DNA of 64,000 bases from Erwinia sp050410775 (lineage in GTDB: Bacteria > Pseudomonadota > Gammaproteobacteria > Enterobacterales > Enterobacteriaceae). A program made the position numbers and the translations under genes. Shown here in pieces: positions 16,389-24,764 of the stretch. The stretch lies in NCBI RefSeq assembly GCF_050410775.1, contig NZ_CP191229.1. The stretch is one strand, 5' to 3'. The notes beneath the pieces were generated by a model, which was not told the DNA's origin, ran no database searches, and was given only the letters and a program-made list of their open reading frames with translations. Every line of letters starts with the position of its first letter. The first letter of the stretch is position 1.

Positions 16389-17927
16389 ATGAACCTGTTA
16401 AAATCGCTGGCGGCGGTCAGTTCGATGACGCTGTTTTCGCGCGTGCTGGGATTTGCCCGCGACGCCATTGTGGCCAGAGTCTTTGGGGCCGGAATGACCG
16501 CAGACGCCTTTTTTGTCGCGTTTAAACTGCCCAACCTGCTACGTCGTATTTTTGCCGAGGGCGCCTTCTCCCAGGCATTTGTGCCAATCCTTGCGGAATA
16601 TAAAAGCCAGAAGGGTGAAGAAGCGACCCGGGTATTTGTCGCTTACGTCTCTGGCCTGCTGACGCTGGCGCTGGCGCTGGTCACCGTGCTGGGCATGTTT
16701 GCCGCCCCCTGGGTGATTATGATCACGGCGCCCGGTTTTACCGACACCGAAGCGAAGTTCAACCTGACCACCTCGCTGCTACGCATCACTTTCCCCTATA
16801 TTATGCTGATTTCGCTGGCTTCCCTTTCCGGCGCGATCCTTAACACCTGGAACCGCTTTTCCGTTCCCGCCTTCGCCCCGACGCTGCTTAATATCAGCAT
16901 GATTGGCTTCGCCCTGTTTGCCGCGCCCTATTTTAACCCGCCGGTGCTGGCGCTGGCCTGGGCGGTTGTCGTGGGCGGCGTGCTTCAGCTGGGCTATCAG
17001 CTTCCTCATTTGCGTAAAATTGGCATGCTGGTGCTGCCGCGGCTCAACCTGAAAGACGCGGGCGTCTGGCGGGTGATGCGCAAAATGGGGCCGGCGATTC
17101 TGGGCGTTTCGGTCGGCCAGATCTCGCTGATAATTAATACTATATTCGCCTCTTTCCTGGTCTCTGGCTCGGTCTCCTGGATGTACTATGCCGACCGCCT
17201 GATGGAGTTCCCGTCCGGCGTGCTGGGCGTGGCGCTGGGGACCATCCTGCTGCCTTCGCTGGCCAAAAGTTTCTCCAGCGGCAACCACGATGAGTATTCG
17301 CGCCTGATGGACTGGGGCCTGCGCCTCTGCTTCCTGCTGGCGCTGCCGAGCGCGGTGGCGCTCGGCATCCTGGCGAAGCCGCTGACCGTCGCGCTGTTCC
17401 AGTATGGCAAGTTCACCGCCTTCGATGCGACCATGACCCAGCGCGCGCTGGTGGCCTATTCGGTCGGATTAATGGGGCTGATCGTGGTGAAAGTGCTGGC
17501 GCCGGGCTTTTATTCGCGGCAGAACATCAAAACGCCGGTGAAAATCGCCATCGTCACGCTCCTCGTGACGCAGCTGATGAACCTGGCCTTTATCGGTCCG
17601 CTGAAGCACGCCGGTCTGGCCCTGTCGATTGGTCTGGCGGCCTGTCTGAATGCTTCACTGCTTTACTGGCAGCTGCGCAAGCAGAAAATCTTCTTCCCGC
17701 AGCCGGGCTGGTTCAGCTTCCTGCTGCGTCTTTTTATCGCCGTAACGGTAATGGCCGCCTCGCTGGTGGGGATGCTGTGGGTAATGCCGTCGTGGGAAAT
17801 GGGTAATATGGCCTGGCGACTGCTGCGCCTGGCGGCGGTCTGTGCCGTGGGGGGAAGCGTCTACTTTCTGGTGCTGGTGGCGTTGGGCTTTCGCCCGCGC
17901 GACTTTGCCCGCCGTACCAGCCTCTGA
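16389..17927 (+). CDS. murJ: Lipid II flippase MurJ (MviN)
   Basis: MurJ moves the peptidoglycan precursor lipid II across the inner membrane. The 512-residue protein is of MOP/MATE-exporter type with about 14 transmembrane helices. It begins NLLKSLAAVSSMTLFSRVLG, followed by the family signature around PNLLRRIFAEGAFSQAFVPI, and the conserved TM2 and TM7 arginines and serines are visible. The start at 16389 is used because it matches E. coli MurJ; an in-frame upstream ATG at 16305 would add 28 unrelated residues. A hairpin terminator shared with flgN lies downstream. Confidence 0.95.
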   Translation: MNLLKSLAAVSSMTLFSRVLGFARDAIVARVFGAGMTADAFFVAFKLPNLLRRIFAEGAFSQAFVPILAEYKSQKGEEATRVFVAYVSGLLTLALALVTVLGMFAAPWVIMITAPGFTDTEAKFNLTTSLLRITFPYIMLISLASLSGAILNTWNRFSVPAFAPTLLNISMIGFALFAAPYFNPPVLALAWAVVVGGVLQLGYQLPHLRKIGMLVLPRLNLKDAGVWRVMRKMGPAILGVSVGQISLIINTIFASFLVSGSVSWMYYADRLMEFPSGVLGVALGTILLPSLAKSFSSGNHDEYSRLMDWGLRLCFLLALPSAVALGILAKPLTVALFQYGKFTAFDATMTQRALVAYSVGLMGLIVVKVLAPGFYSRQNIKTPVKIAIVTLLVTQLMNLAFIGPLKHAGLALSIGLAACLNASLLYWQLRKQKIFFPQPGWFSFLLRLFIAVTVMAASLVGMLWVMPSWEMGNMAWRLLRLAAVCAVGGSVYFLVLVALGFRPRDFARRTSL

Positions 17928-17935
17928 AAAAGCAC

Positions 17936-17966
17936 AACCCCGGCGCAGTCTGGCTGCGTCGGGGTC
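17936..17966. terminator. Terminator between convergent murJ and flgN
   Basis: A long stem, CCCCGGCGCAG (17938-17948) with CTGCGTCGGGG (17954-17964), contains one mismatch and lies between the two convergent stops. A-rich sequence to its left gives a T-rich tail for minus-strand (flgN) transcripts. Confidence 0.7.
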
Positions 17967-17993
17967 TGAACCGCACTAAGCTAAAAAACGTAC

Positions 17994-18425
17994 TTAAACT
18001 TTACGGCTGATAAAGCTGCTCGTGGTGGCCTGCCCGTCCGGACCATAGAACTTCTGCGTCTGGTGAGGTTTGAGAACTTCCAGCGCCTGTCCGGTAAAAT
18101 CGATCTGGTGATTCAGTAGCAGGCCATTGTGCAGGTTGGTGTCCCGCAGCTTGACGGTCTGATCCTGAATGGCTGCCCAGCGGCGGGCCATATCGGGATG
18201 ACGGCTGTAGGGGGCATGAACCCCGGCTTCTTTTTCAGCATCCCGGCGCATCTGCTCAATAAAATTCAGCGTGGCCAGCAGGGAGCTTTTGTCTTCGGTG
18301 ATACGCTGCAGCAGGCTGCTGTTGATCTGCCCGCCGGAGAGCTGCTCCTGCTCCGCCAACATAACGTCGGCGAGACTACCCAGTACTTCAAGCATTTTAT
18401 CCAGCGAGGTCAGCAGCTTTTGCAT
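17994..18425 (-). CDS. flgN: Flagellar chaperone FlgN
   Basis: FlgN is the cytosolic export chaperone for the hook-filament junction proteins FlgK and FlgL. The 143-residue helical protein starts MQKLLTSLDKMLEVLGSLADVM and keeps the C-terminal amphipathic region LEVLKPHQTQKFYGPDGQ typical of FlgN. It starts four bases after the flgM stop, so the two are cotranscribed from the flgM (and flgA) promoters. Its substrates FlgK and FlgL are encoded at 26.9-29.6 kb. Confidence 0.94.
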   Translation of the reverse strand: MQKLLTSLDKMLEVLGSLADVMLAEQEQLSGGQINSSLLQRITEDKSSLLATLNFIEQMRRDAEKEAGVHAPYSRHPDMARRWAAIQDQTVKLRDTNLHNGLLLNHQIDFTGQALEVLKPHQTQKFYGPDGQATTSSFISRKV

Positions 18426-18429
18426 GTCG

Positions 18430-18726
18430 TTAGTTACCTTTCAGAGAATCTTTCGCTTCCTGAATCAGGGCATCGGCGATTTTGCCGGTATCCATCTTCA
18501 GTTCGCCATTACGGATAGCCGTCTTCAGCTCTTCCACGCGGGCGGTGTTAATATCCTGCGAGCTGGCTTTAGTCAGCTGCGATTGCGCGCCGCTCAGGAC
18601 AACCTGAGTTCCGGCGACGGGAGATTTTATTTCTGCCTGGCGGGCCTTCGGTGCAGCAGGTTCGCTGGTTTCGCGCTGCTGAATAGTACTGCCCGGCTTG
18701 ATTGGCTGAGTTCTGTCGATGCTCAT
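18430..18726 (-). CDS. flgM: Anti-sigma-28 factor FlgM
   Basis: FlgM binds the flagellar sigma factor FliA until the hook is finished, then is exported. The 98-residue product has the disordered N-terminal half, and the C-terminal half carries the sigma-binding helices (INTARVEELKTAIRNGELK and GKIADALIQEAKDSL). The start MSIDRTQPIKP is conserved. A good sigma-28 promoter lies about 70 bases upstream, so FlgM is made both early (read-through from flgA) and late, as known for enterics. Confidence 0.95.
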   Translation of the reverse strand: MSIDRTQPIKPGSTIQQRETSEPAAPKARQAEIKSPVAGTQVVLSGAQSQLTKASSQDINTARVEELKTAIRNGELKMDTGKIADALIQEAKDSLKGN

Positions 18727-18794
18727 ATCTGACTCCGTTAATTTCAGGCAAAGTTCGCCCGATAAGCTTAAGTGTATGACGTCTGTTATTTACA

Positions 18795-18821
18795 CTATCG
18801 GCAGCACGGAAGCCAGCTTTA
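18795..18821 (-). promoter_or_regulatory. Sigma-28 (FliA) promoter of flgM
   Basis: Read on the minus strand, TAAAGCTG, an 11-base spacer and GCCGATAG match the FliA consensus TAAAGTTT-N11-GCCGATAA in 13 of 16 positions. The site lies between flgA and flgM. Confidence 0.85.
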
Positions 18822-18826
18822 GACAT

Positions 18827-19495
18827 TTATAGCGATATAAGAATATTCCCATCCACCCCCACTTCGCCGTTCACAATCTGACCGTTATTCATGCGTACCC
18901 TGACCCGCTGTGCGGCGGTCGCATTATTCATTGCCCGGCCTTCGCTGGTAATGGCAAAACCTTCACCGCTGGCGGTTACCGTGACGTTCTGTCCTGCCTT
19001 CACGCGCCAGGGTTTTCTGACCATCATCAGCGACACCGGCTGTCCGGGCATGATATCGCGCAGGGCCACCGCATCGGTGACTTCTGCTGCGGTCATCACG
19101 GTGCGGGCAGGCAGCGTATCAAGACGTCCTTGCTGCAGCTTGATATCGTCGCCGGTCAGCGGCGTACCGCGGCGCACCGGACGCGCCGCCACGATATATT
19201 CGCCGGTGACCTGAAGCTGAACCTGAAGGTAACGGCGATTCTGGTCGCAGTTGGCCGCCACGCTCATATTGCCCCACATGCGGCTGTTGCCGGGCAGGGA
19301 AAACTGCGGGTTATCGCAGGCCGGCCACTGGGACTGAGGCGTTTTCACCACGACGGTGAGGGTATCGGCACGCAGTCCGCTTTCCCCATAGCGAGTGGTA
19401 AAAAATTGCGTTAGCTGTGCGGTCAGGTCGTTCGCACTGGCCAGGATTGGCAGCAGTCCGCAAAGGCCAGCCAGCAGGCAGAATAGTCCACGCAT
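18827..19495 (-). CDS. flgA: Flagellar P-ring assembly chaperone FlgA
   Basis: FlgA is a periplasmic chaperone needed to polymerise FlgI into the P ring. The 222 residues start with a Sec signal peptide (about 1-21, ending ASA). The C-terminal half is a SAF-type domain (VAARPVRRGTPLTGDDIKLQ) followed by a beta-rich domain ending VDGNILISL. GGGGATGAG precedes the ATG. It is transcribed divergently from the flgB operon; the 155-base gap between them should hold the FlhDC-dependent promoters. Confidence 0.94.
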   Translation of the reverse strand: MRGLFCLLAGLCGLLPILASANDLTAQLTQFFTTRYGESGLRADTLTVVVKTPQSQWPACDNPQFSLPGNSRMWGNMSVAANCDQNRRYLQVQLQVTGEYIVAARPVRRGTPLTGDDIKLQQGRLDTLPARTVMTAAEVTDAVALRDIMPGQPVSLMMVRKPWRVKAGQNVTVTASGEGFAITSEGRAMNNATAAQRVRVRMNNGQIVNGEVGVDGNILISL

Positions 19496-19650
19496 CGTCT
19501 CATCCCCTAATTCAACATGGCACCGATTCTACCCGTGAGTCTTCCCTGTTCAAGGCGCAAATTAGCGACGATTTTACGCGCTATTCCGCCGATAGTCCTT
19601 TTCACCCCGCGATATGCTGTTAGCTCTGAATTTTCATTTGCGGAGGAAGC
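19496..19650. promoter_or_regulatory. Divergent flgA/flgB promoter region
   Basis: This 155-base spacer separates the divergent class 2 flagellar operons. In enterics FlhD4C2 binds this position and activates both directions. I could not delimit an FlhDC box with confidence; the assignment rests on context. Confidence 0.55.
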
Positions 19651-20064
19651 ATGCTCGACAAACTGGACGCGGCACTACGGTTTAACACCGAAGCATTAAA
19701 CCTGCGTGCCCAGCGGCAGGAAATCCTGGCATCCAACATTGCCAACGCTGACACGCCCGGCTATCAGGCACGCGATATCGATTTCGCCAGCCAGCTGAAC
19801 AAGGTGATGGAGCAGGGCCGTGCGCCTGGATCAGGAATGTCGCTGGCGGTGACGTCGGCACGCCATATTCCTGCGGAAACGCTGCAACCGCCTTCCATGG
19901 ACCTGCTGTACCGAATCCCGGATCAGCCGGCAATGGACGGCAACACGGTAGATATGGACCGCGAGCGTACGCAATTCGCGGATAACAGCCTGAAATACCA
20001 GATGGATGTGACCATGATCAGCAGTCAGATCAAGGGCATGATGTCCGTGCTACAGGGGCAATAA
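19651..20064 (+). CDS. flgB: Flagellar proximal rod protein FlgB
   Basis: FlgB is a proximal rod subunit exported through the flagellar type III apparatus. The 137-residue product shows the rod-protein N-terminal signature (LNLRAQRQEILASNIANADT) and the C-terminal helix that pairs with it (KYQMDVTMISSQIKGMMSVL). CGGAGGAAG precedes the ATG. It is the first gene of the nine-gene flgB-J operon; flgC begins three bases after its stop. Confidence 0.96.
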   Translation: MLDKLDAALRFNTEALNLRAQRQEILASNIANADTPGYQARDIDFASQLNKVMEQGRAPGSGMSLAVTSARHIPAETLQPPSMDLLYRIPDQPAMDGNTVDMDRERTQFADNSLKYQMDVTMISSQIKGMMSVLQGQ

Positions 20065-20067
20065 TTT

Positions 20068-20472
20068 ATGGCTTTACTGAACATTTTTGATATTGCGGGA
20101 TCGGCGATGAACGCACAGTCACAGCGACTGAACGTCAGCGCCAGTAACCTGGCTAACGCCGACAGCGTCACCGGGCCTGATGGGAAACCTTACGTCGCCA
20201 AGCAGGTTGTGTTCCAGACGGCAGCCATGCCGGGATCGCCAACCGGCGGCGTTCGTGTATCGCAGGTCATTGAGGACCCGACGCCCGCGAAGCTGGTCTA
20301 CGAGCCGGGTAATCCGATGGCGGATGCTAAAGGTTACGTGAAGATGCCAAACGTGGATGTCGTGGGTGAAACGGTCAATACCATGTCTGCTTCACGCAGC
20401 TACCAGGCGAACGTCGAGGTGTTTAACACCGTGAAGCAAATGATGATGAAAACCCTGACGATAGGTCAATAA
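20068..20472 (+). CDS. flgC: Flagellar proximal rod protein FlgC
   Basis: FlgC is the second proximal rod subunit. The 134 residues contain the N-terminal signature AQSQRLNVSASNLANADSV, and the rod/hook C-terminal motif is seen as VNTMSASRSYQANVEVFNTV. The length equals that of the enteric family. It lies within the flgB-J operon, spaced three bases from flgB and 11 from flgD. Confidence 0.96.
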   Translation: MALLNIFDIAGSAMNAQSQRLNVSASNLANADSVTGPDGKPYVAKQVVFQTAAMPGSPTGGVRVSQVIEDPTPAKLVYEPGNPMADAKGYVKMPNVDVVGETVNTMSASRSYQANVEVFNTVKQMMMKTLTIGQ

Positions 20473-20483
20473 GGAGCAGGCAG

Positions 20484-21155
20484 ATGGGTATTGCAGTAGG
20501 CGTTAATGAGTCCCTGGACTACAGCGCGATCAAGACAACAACGGCAACGACGGAGAATTCCTCGGCTGACCTGCAAAATAACTTCCTGACGCTGCTGGTG
20601 ACTCAGTTAAAAAACCAGGATCCGACCAACCCGATGGATAACAGCCAGCTTACGACTCAGCTGGCGCAGATCAATACCCTGAGCGGTATCGAAAAACTGA
20701 ACACCACGCTGGGATCGATCTCCGGTCAGATCAACAGCGGACAATCGCTGCAGGCTTCCGCCCTGATTGGGCACGGTGTAATGGTCGATGGTTCACAGAT
20801 TCTGGTCGGCAGCGGCGACACAACGCCGTTTGGCGTCAGCCTGGAGCAGGCATCCACCGCCACTCAGGCCACCGTTACCGATGCGTCAGGCAGAATTGTC
20901 AAGACCATCGAGCTGGGGCCGCTTAGCGCCGGCGTGCATACCTTCGCCTGGGATGGCACCACGACTGAAGGTACCACCGCAGCAGATGGTAAATACCAGG
21001 TTTCACTCAGCGCCAGCAATGCGTCAGGCCAACTGGTCTCGCAGCCGCTGAACTATGCGCTGGTTACCGGGGTAACTAACGACGCCAGCGGTGCCGTTTT
21101 AGACCTCGGCACGTTGGGGAAAACCACCCTCGCGAACGTTCGTCAGATTATTTAA
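20484..21155 (+). CDS. flgD: Flagellar hook assembly (scaffold) protein FlgD
   Basis: FlgD caps the growing hook and is later displaced by FlgK. The 223-residue protein has the N-terminal export and scaffold part containing NNFLTLLVTQLKNQDPTNPMDN, the most conserved stretch of the family. The Tudor/FnIII-like C-terminal domains follow, with the FLGD-Ig motif around GPLSAGVHTFAWDGTT. AAGGAG lies before the ATG. Confidence 0.95.
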   Translation: MGIAVGVNESLDYSAIKTTTATTENSSADLQNNFLTLLVTQLKNQDPTNPMDNSQLTTQLAQINTLSGIEKLNTTLGSISGQINSGQSLQASALIGHGVMVDGSQILVGSGDTTPFGVSLEQASTATQATVTDASGRIVKTIELGPLSAGVHTFAWDGTTTEGTTAADGKYQVSLSASNASGQLVSQPLNYALVTGVTNDASGAVLDLGTLGKTTLANVRQII

Positions 21156-21184
21156 CCAATTAACCCTTATCCAGGAGTGAACTC

Positions 21185-22393
21185 ATGGGCTTTTCACAGG
21201 CAGTCAGCGGCTTAAACGCCGCTTCCAGTAACCTTGACGTTATTGGTAACAACATCTCCAACTCCGCAACGGTCGGTTTTAAATCCGCGACCGTGTCTTT
21301 CGCCGATATGTTTGCGGGCTCTAAAGTGGGCCTGGGCGTGAAAGTGGCGGCGGTGACGCAGGACTTTAACGACGGTACCACTACCTCGACCAGCCGTGGT
21401 CTGGATGTGGCCATCAGCCAGTCCGGCTTTTTCCGCATGGCGGATCCTAATGGTGCGGTCTACTACAGCCGTAACGGCCAGTTCACGCTGGACTCCGATC
21501 GCAACATCGTTAACGCCGACGGCCTGCAGCTGACCGGCTATCCGGCAACCGGCACGCCGCCAACCGTGCAGACCGGCGCCAACCCTGTTGGGCTGAGCGT
21601 GCCTACTACCGCAATGCCAGCGAAATCCACCAGTGCGGCGTCGCTGATAGCAAACCTGAACTCAACGGACAGCGTACCAGCCACTACGCCGCTGGATATC
21701 AACGACACCAGCTCGTACAACAAAAAAGCGTCGATGACGACCTACGATTCGCTGGGTAACGAGCATAACCTGAACCTTTACTTCACCAAAACGGCGGATA
21801 ATACCTGGGCCGTGGACGTGAAGGATGGCAGCGCAGCGGACCCAACTGCAACCGTGGGCACCTTCAACATGGCCTTCAATTCCAGTGGTCAGTTGACTTC
21901 TACCCCGACTCAGGCCGTTACGCTGGCGGGTCTGAACGGTTCTGCCCCTACCAATTTCACCCTGAATATGGCGGGCAGCCAGCAGCAGAACACCGGCACT
22001 ACCACTTTCGGTAACCCGTCTCAGGATGGTTATAAGCCGGGCGAACTGACCAGCTACCAGATCAACAACGACGGTACCGTAGTCGGTAACTACTCCAACG
22101 AGAAAACCCAGACTCTGGGTCAGATCGCTCTGGCTAACTTTGCTAACCCGGAAGGCCTGAAGTCTGAAGGCAACAACGTCTGGTCCTCTACCGCTTCTTC
22201 CGGCCAGGCGCTGGTAGGTCTTGCCGGTACCGGTAACCTCGGCTCCCTGACGGCGGGCGCGCTGGAATCTTCCAACGTCGACCTGAGTAAAGAGCTGGTG
22301 AATATGATCGTCGCACAGCGTAACTATCAGTCTAACGCCCAGACCATCAAAACGCAGGACCAGATCCTTAACACCCTGGTCAACCTGCGCTAA
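21185..22393 (+). CDS. flgE: Flagellar hook protein FlgE
   Basis: FlgE polymerises into the hook, the universal joint between basal body and filament. The 402-residue protein has the N-terminal D0 helix MGFSQAVSGLNAASSNLDVI with the rod/hook signature NNISNSATVGFKS, beta-rich D1 and D2 domains, and a C-terminal D0 helix ending VNLR with the conserved NYQSNAQTIKTQDQ. Its size is the standard one for enteric FlgE. AGGAG lies 7 bases before the start. Confidence 0.96.
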   Translation: MGFSQAVSGLNAASSNLDVIGNNISNSATVGFKSATVSFADMFAGSKVGLGVKVAAVTQDFNDGTTTSTSRGLDVAISQSGFFRMADPNGAVYYSRNGQFTLDSDRNIVNADGLQLTGYPATGTPPTVQTGANPVGLSVPTTAMPAKSTSAASLIANLNSTDSVPATTPLDINDTSSYNKKASMTTYDSLGNEHNLNLYFTKTADNTWAVDVKDGSAADPTATVGTFNMAFNSSGQLTSTPTQAVTLAGLNGSAPTNFTLNMAGSQQQNTGTTTFGNPSQDGYKPGELTSYQINNDGTVVGNYSNEKTQTLGQIALANFANPEGLKSEGNNVWSSTASSGQALVGLAGTGNLGSLTAGALESSNVDLSKELVNMIVAQRNYQSNAQTIKTQDQILNTLVNLR

Positions 22394-22414
22394 TACGGCT
22401 AACAGGATCGTCTT

Positions 22415-23170
22415 ATGGATCACGCGATATATACCGCAATGGGGGCTGCCAGTCAGACCCTCGAACGGCAGGCAGTAACGTCCAGCAACCTGGCCAACGC
22501 CTCCACACCGGGCTTCCGTGCGCAGCTTAACGCTATGCGCGCCGTGCCGGTGCAGGGGCTCTCCCTGCCGACGCGCACGCTGGTAACGGCGTCAACGCCC
22601 GGTTCGGACATGTCTCCCGGCGCGATGGACTACACCGAACGTTCACTGGACGTGGCGGTGAGGCAGGATGGCTGGCTGGCGGTTCGTGCCCCTGACGGCA
22701 CCGAGGCCTACACCCGCAACGGTAACATGGAACTCAACCCGGCGGGACAGCTCACCATTCAGGGTAACCTGGTGATGGGTGATGGCGGACCGATTGCCGT
22801 GCCTCAGGGCTCGGAAATCACCATCGCGGCCGATGGCTCTATTACCGCGTTGAATCCGGGCGATCCGCCGAATGCGACCGTCCAACTGGGACGCCTGAAG
22901 CTGGTGAAAGCCACCGGGTCGGAAGTGATCCGCGGCGATGATGGTCTGTTCCGTCCGAACGCCAGCGCGCAGGCGCAGCGCGGCGCCGTTCTGCAAAACG
23001 ATCCGACCATTCAGGTCATGCCTGGCGTGCTGGAAGGCAGTAACGTCAAGCCGGTTGATACCATGGTCGATATGATCGCTAACGCACGCCGCTTTGAGAT
23101 GCAGATGAAAGTGATCTCAAGCGTCGATGAGAATGAACAACGCGCTAACCAGCTGCTGTCGATGAGCTAA
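22415..23170 (+). CDS. flgF: Flagellar proximal rod protein FlgF
   Basis: FlgF is a rod subunit between FlgB/FlgC and the distal FlgG. The 251 residues start MDHAIYTAMGAASQTLERQA and contain SNLANASTPGFR, the basal-body rod signature. The C-terminal part, VDMIANARRFEMQMKVI, matches enteric FlgF. It is in the operon with 21- and 17-base gaps on either side. Confidence 0.95.
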   Translation: MDHAIYTAMGAASQTLERQAVTSSNLANASTPGFRAQLNAMRAVPVQGLSLPTRTLVTASTPGSDMSPGAMDYTERSLDVAVRQDGWLAVRAPDGTEAYTRNGNMELNPAGQLTIQGNLVMGDGGPIAVPQGSEITIAADGSITALNPGDPPNATVQLGRLKLVKATGSEVIRGDDGLFRPNASAQAQRGAVLQNDPTIQVMPGVLEGSNVKPVDTMVDMIANARRFEMQMKVISSVDENEQRANQLLSMS

Positions 23171-23187
23171 GCGCAGAGGAAAACTGA

Positions 23188-23970
23188 ATGATTCGTTCCT
23201 TATGGATTGCCAAAACCGGTCTTGACGCCCAGCAAACAAATATGGACGTCATCTCTAACAACCTGGCAAACGTCAGCACCAACGGCTTTAAACGCCAGCG
23301 TGCCGTCTTTGAAGATTTGATGTATCAGACGCTGCGTCAGCCGGGCGCGCAGTCCTCCGAGCAGACTACTCTGCCTTCCGGGATGCAACTTGGTACAGGT
23401 ACGCGCCCGGTCGCCACCGAGCGTCTGCACACGCAGGGTAACCTGAACAAAACCGACTCATCGAAAGATGTGGCGATCAGTGGACAGGGCTTCTTCCAGG
23501 TACAGATGCCGGATGGCAGCCTGGCCTATACCCGTGACGGTTCGTTTCAGACTGACCAGAACGGTCAGCTGGTGACCAACGGCGGTTTTCCCGTTCAGCC
23601 TGCCATCACCATTCCGGCGAACTCACTGAGCATGACCATCGGTCGTGACGGTGTGGTCAGCGTCACGCAGCAGGGTCAGGCGCAGCCGGTGCAGGTAGGT
23701 CAGCTGACGCTGAGCACCTTCATCAACGACGCGGGCCTGGAAAGTAAAGGTGAAAACCTTTATCAGGAAACCCAGGCGTCAGGCGCGCCGACCGACAGCG
23801 CACCAGGCAACAACGGCGCGGGCCTGCTTTATCAGGGCTATGTCGAAACGTCTAACGTAAACGTTGCGGAAGAGCTGGTCAGCATGATCCAGACCCAGCG
23901 CGCTTATGAGATCAACAGCAAGGCGATCAGCACCTCCGATCAGATGCTGGCCAAGCTGACGCAGTTGTAA
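23188..23970 (+). CDS. flgG: Flagellar distal rod protein FlgG
   Basis: FlgG forms the distal rod through the P and L rings. The 260-residue product begins MIRSLWIAKTGLDAQQTNMD and includes SNNLANVSTNGFKRQRAVFE, with the FlgG-specific stretch after the signature. The C-terminal helix reads VSMIQTQRAYEINSKAIST. Its length is identical to that of E. coli FlgG. GAGGAAA precedes the start. Confidence 0.96.
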   Translation: MIRSLWIAKTGLDAQQTNMDVISNNLANVSTNGFKRQRAVFEDLMYQTLRQPGAQSSEQTTLPSGMQLGTGTRPVATERLHTQGNLNKTDSSKDVAISGQGFFQVQMPDGSLAYTRDGSFQTDQNGQLVTNGGFPVQPAITIPANSLSMTIGRDGVVSVTQQGQAQPVQVGQLTLSTFINDAGLESKGENLYQETQASGAPTDSAPGNNGAGLLYQGYVETSNVNVAEELVSMIQTQRAYEINSKAISTSDQMLAKLTQL

Positions 23971-24053
23971 TACGCGGTTTTTAATGCCGTAGTGGCCGGG
24001 CTTGCCCGGTCCTTGATAAAAGAACTCTTTTGATTATTAAAGGTAGTGATTCC

Positions 24054-24755
24054 ATGGCGAAGCAAATCTCAGTGCCTGGACGTTTGTTGGTAGCCTTGCT
24101 GCTGCTGACGCTTAACGGTTGTGCTCTGGTTCCACGTAAGCCGCTGGTCGAGGGTGTGACAACGGCCCAGCCGCTGCCTGCTTCGCCGCCGGTCGTTAAT
24201 GGCTCTATTTTTCAGGGGATGATGCCGATGAACTACGGCTATCAGCCGCTGTTCGAAGATCGTCGCCCACGTAATATTGGCGATACGCTGACCATTGTTC
24301 TTCAGGAAAACGTCAGCGCGAGCAAAAGCTCGTCAGCATCCGCAGGACGCGATGGCAGCAGCTCGCTGGGGCTGACCTCCTTGCCAAGTTCGCTGAACGG
24401 CCTGCTGGGCGGAGATAAAGTCAATTTTGACGCTTCAGGCTCCAGTGATTTTGCCGGTAAGGGCGGCGCTACCGCCAATAACACCTTCACCGGAACCATC
24501 ACCGTGACCGTGAATCAGGTGCTGCCGAACGGCAACCTGAAGGTTATTGGTGAGAAACAGATTGAAATCAACCAGGGCACGGAATTTATCCGCTTCTCTG
24601 GGGTGGTTAACCCGCGCACCATCAGCGGCAGTAACAGTGTGATATCGACACAGGTGGCGGATGCCCGCATTGAGTACGTCGGCAACGGCTATATCAATGA
24701 GGCGCAGACGATGGGCTGGCTGCAACGGTTCTTCCTGAACCTGTCACCGTTTTAA
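24054..24755 (+). CDS. flgH: Flagellar L-ring lipoprotein FlgH
   Basis: FlgH forms the outer-membrane L ring. The 233-residue lipoprotein has a signal peptide with lipobox LTLNGC and the family blocks GYQPLFEDRRPRNIGDTLTI, FIRFSGVVNPRTISGSN and MGWLQRFFLNLSP. The start at 24054 (MAKQIS) was selected over the upstream in-frame ATG at 24030, because it gives a normal signal peptide length. The preceding 83-base gap after flgG contains a small hairpin (CCGGGCTTGCCCGG, about 23997-24010), which may adjust expression within the operon. Confidence 0.95.
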   Translation: MAKQISVPGRLLVALLLLTLNGCALVPRKPLVEGVTTAQPLPASPPVVNGSIFQGMMPMNYGYQPLFEDRRPRNIGDTLTIVLQENVSASKSSSASAGRDGSSSLGLTSLPSSLNGLLGGDKVNFDASGSSDFAGKGGATANNTFTGTITVTVNQVLPNGNLKVIGEKQIEINQGTEFIRFSGVVNPRTISGSNSVISTQVADARIEYVGNGYINEAQTMGWLQRFFLNLSPF

Positions 24756-24764
24756 GAGGCGTAC